DNA of 6,706 nt. Origin: Candidatus Aenigmatarchaeota archaeon. Lineage in GTDB: Archaea > Aenigmatarchaeota > Aenigmatarchaeia > PWEA01. Every line of letters begins with the position of its first letter. The first letter of the stretch is position 1. The stretch is from positions 1 to 6,706 of the forward strand of contig PWFY01000055.1 of NCBI GenBank assembly GCA_003554235.1, in the 5' to 3' direction. The position numbers were made by a program, and so were the translations under genes. This document shows, in pieces, positions 6,120 to 6,706 of this stretch. Below the pieces are notes generated by a model. The model had not been told where the DNA came from. It saw nothing but the letters and a program-made list of their open reading frames with translations, and did not search any database.

Positions 6120-6706
6120 TATATGAGGCCGGCACGTTTAAATAATCTTTCCGTGTCGCAGCTTTTCACATCAAGCACGGTGTACCTATCCCTTATGTCT
6201 CCGGCTTCTTCCCAGGCCTCGAAGGCCTCGTCGACGGTTATAGATGTCTCGCTCAAACTCGTGGGTATCCCTAGCTCTTTCATCTTGCTCTTCATCTTCC
6301 CGTAGTCCATGCCCCTCATCTCCGCCGACAGCAGAGCTCCTATAGCACACTGTATCCCGTGGTTCTCCGGATCCTCGGCTTTGTAGTCCAGAACATGTGA
6401 GAACTGGTGATCTGCTCCCGAACAGGGTCTTGAAGATCCTGCTATAGACATGGCTATCCCTGCGGATATAAGGGCCTTGAGCAGGTTCCTTATGCCTCTC
6501 TCCTCCCTATTTTTTATCATCTCAGAAGAACTCATAACCATCTCCGCAGAAAGGACGGAAAGCGCAGCAGCATAGTCGGAGTAGTACTCATTGTTGTCCC
6601 TTTCACCTAACTTCCAGTCCTCGACTGCAGTTATATTGGATATCAGATCACCGCAGCCTGCAGATATCAGTTTGGAAGGAGCGTTCCTTATCACACCTAC
6701 GTCGGC
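6119..6706 (-). CDS. egsA: sn-glycerol-1-phosphate dehydrogenase, C-terminal part (5' end outside window)
   Basis: NAD(P)H-dependent reduction of dihydroxyacetone phosphate to sn-glycerol-1-phosphate, the step that sets archaeal lipid chirality. About 195 of the usual ~350 residues are present; the N-terminal Rossmann half lies beyond 6706. The frame is open to the window edge (ADVGVIRNAP), so the GTG at 6694 is an internal Val. The metal-site elements of the family are visible: SAGCGDLISN (Zn-ligand Asp), SRPCSGADHQFSH (His) and ENHG (His), followed by the all-helical C-terminal domain. The ISNITAVEDWKL stretch is also characteristic of G1PDH rather than of bacterial glycerol dehydrogenase. 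Its TAA stop shares a base with the GGGP synthase ATG, so product and consumer of G1P are made from one transcript. The promoter is outside the window. Confidence 0.95.
   Translation of the reverse strand, partial: ADVGVIRNAPSKLISAGCGDLISNITAVEDWKLGERDNNEYYSDYAAALSVLSAEMVMSSSEMIKNREERGIRNLLKALISAGIAMSIAGSSRPCSGADHQFSHVLDYKAEDPENHGIQCAIGALLSAEMRGMDYGKMKSKMKELGIPTSLSETSITVDEAFEAWEEAGDIRDRYTVLDVKSCDTERLFKRAGLI

Noticed and set aside
6692..6694. GTG as the start of glycerol-1-phosphate dehydrogenase
   Set aside because: The upstream codons (ADVG) continue the conserved family sequence to the edge, and the NAD-binding half would be missing. It is an internal Val.
1..6706. Defence system, mobile element or CRISPR content
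   Set aside because: I saw no transposase, integrase, direct repeats, inverted terminal repeats or CRISPR spacing. Gene content is core archaeal repair and lipid metabolism plus an archaeosortase.

Overview
This 6.7 kb window is archaeal. It encodes both enzymes that give archaeal lipids their sn-glycerol-1-phosphate stereochemistry (G1P dehydrogenase and GGGP synthase), a Hef/FANCM-type helicase with an XPF-type nuclease, a COG2433/DUF460 protein and an archaeosortase. Several genes start 24-29 nt downstream of TATA-like AT-rich boxes with no Shine-Dalgarno, as expected for archaeal leaderless transcripts. Frequent ATA, AGG and AGA codons and Lys/Glu-rich proteins fit a low-to-mid GC euryarchaeal-grade lineage. 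The genus cannot be named from the sequence.

Layout. Positions 1-5426 are read rightward. They hold the 3' end of a HerA/DUF87-type ATPase (1-466), a Hef-like SF2 helicase (499-2055), an ERCC4/XPF-family nuclease with a helix-hairpin-helix tail (2095-2772), a RuvC-fold DUF460 protein with a long coiled coil (2765-3973), a small archaeosortase (3966-4469, or from 3990) and a coiled-coil protein of unknown function (4482-5426). Positions 5427-6706 are read leftward: the 3' part of glycerol-1-phosphate dehydrogenase (entering from 6706), then group I GGGP synthase, joined by a TAATG stop/start overlap. The two blocks converge with no base between their stop codons (5426/5427).

How it fits together. 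The rightward block looks like a branched-DNA processing cluster: DNA-pumping ATPase, fork/branch helicase, flap/fork endonuclease and a Holliday-resolvase-fold protein. The helicase and nuclease, which form one polypeptide (Hef) in Thermococcales, are separate here. They are in the same reading frame, with two in-frame stops and a possible promoter between them, and the helicase ends in a PCNA-binding-like peptide. The nuclease and DUF460 genes overlap, and so may the DUF460 and archaeosortase genes. The archaeosortase is a membrane enzyme for anchoring surface proteins and has no obvious role in repair. The leftward block catalyses two consecutive steps of membrane lipid synthesis: DHAP to G1P, then G1P plus GGPP to GGGP.

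I see no RNA genes, CRISPR arrays, insertion sequences or long repeats. No gene-free stretch is longer than about 40 nt.
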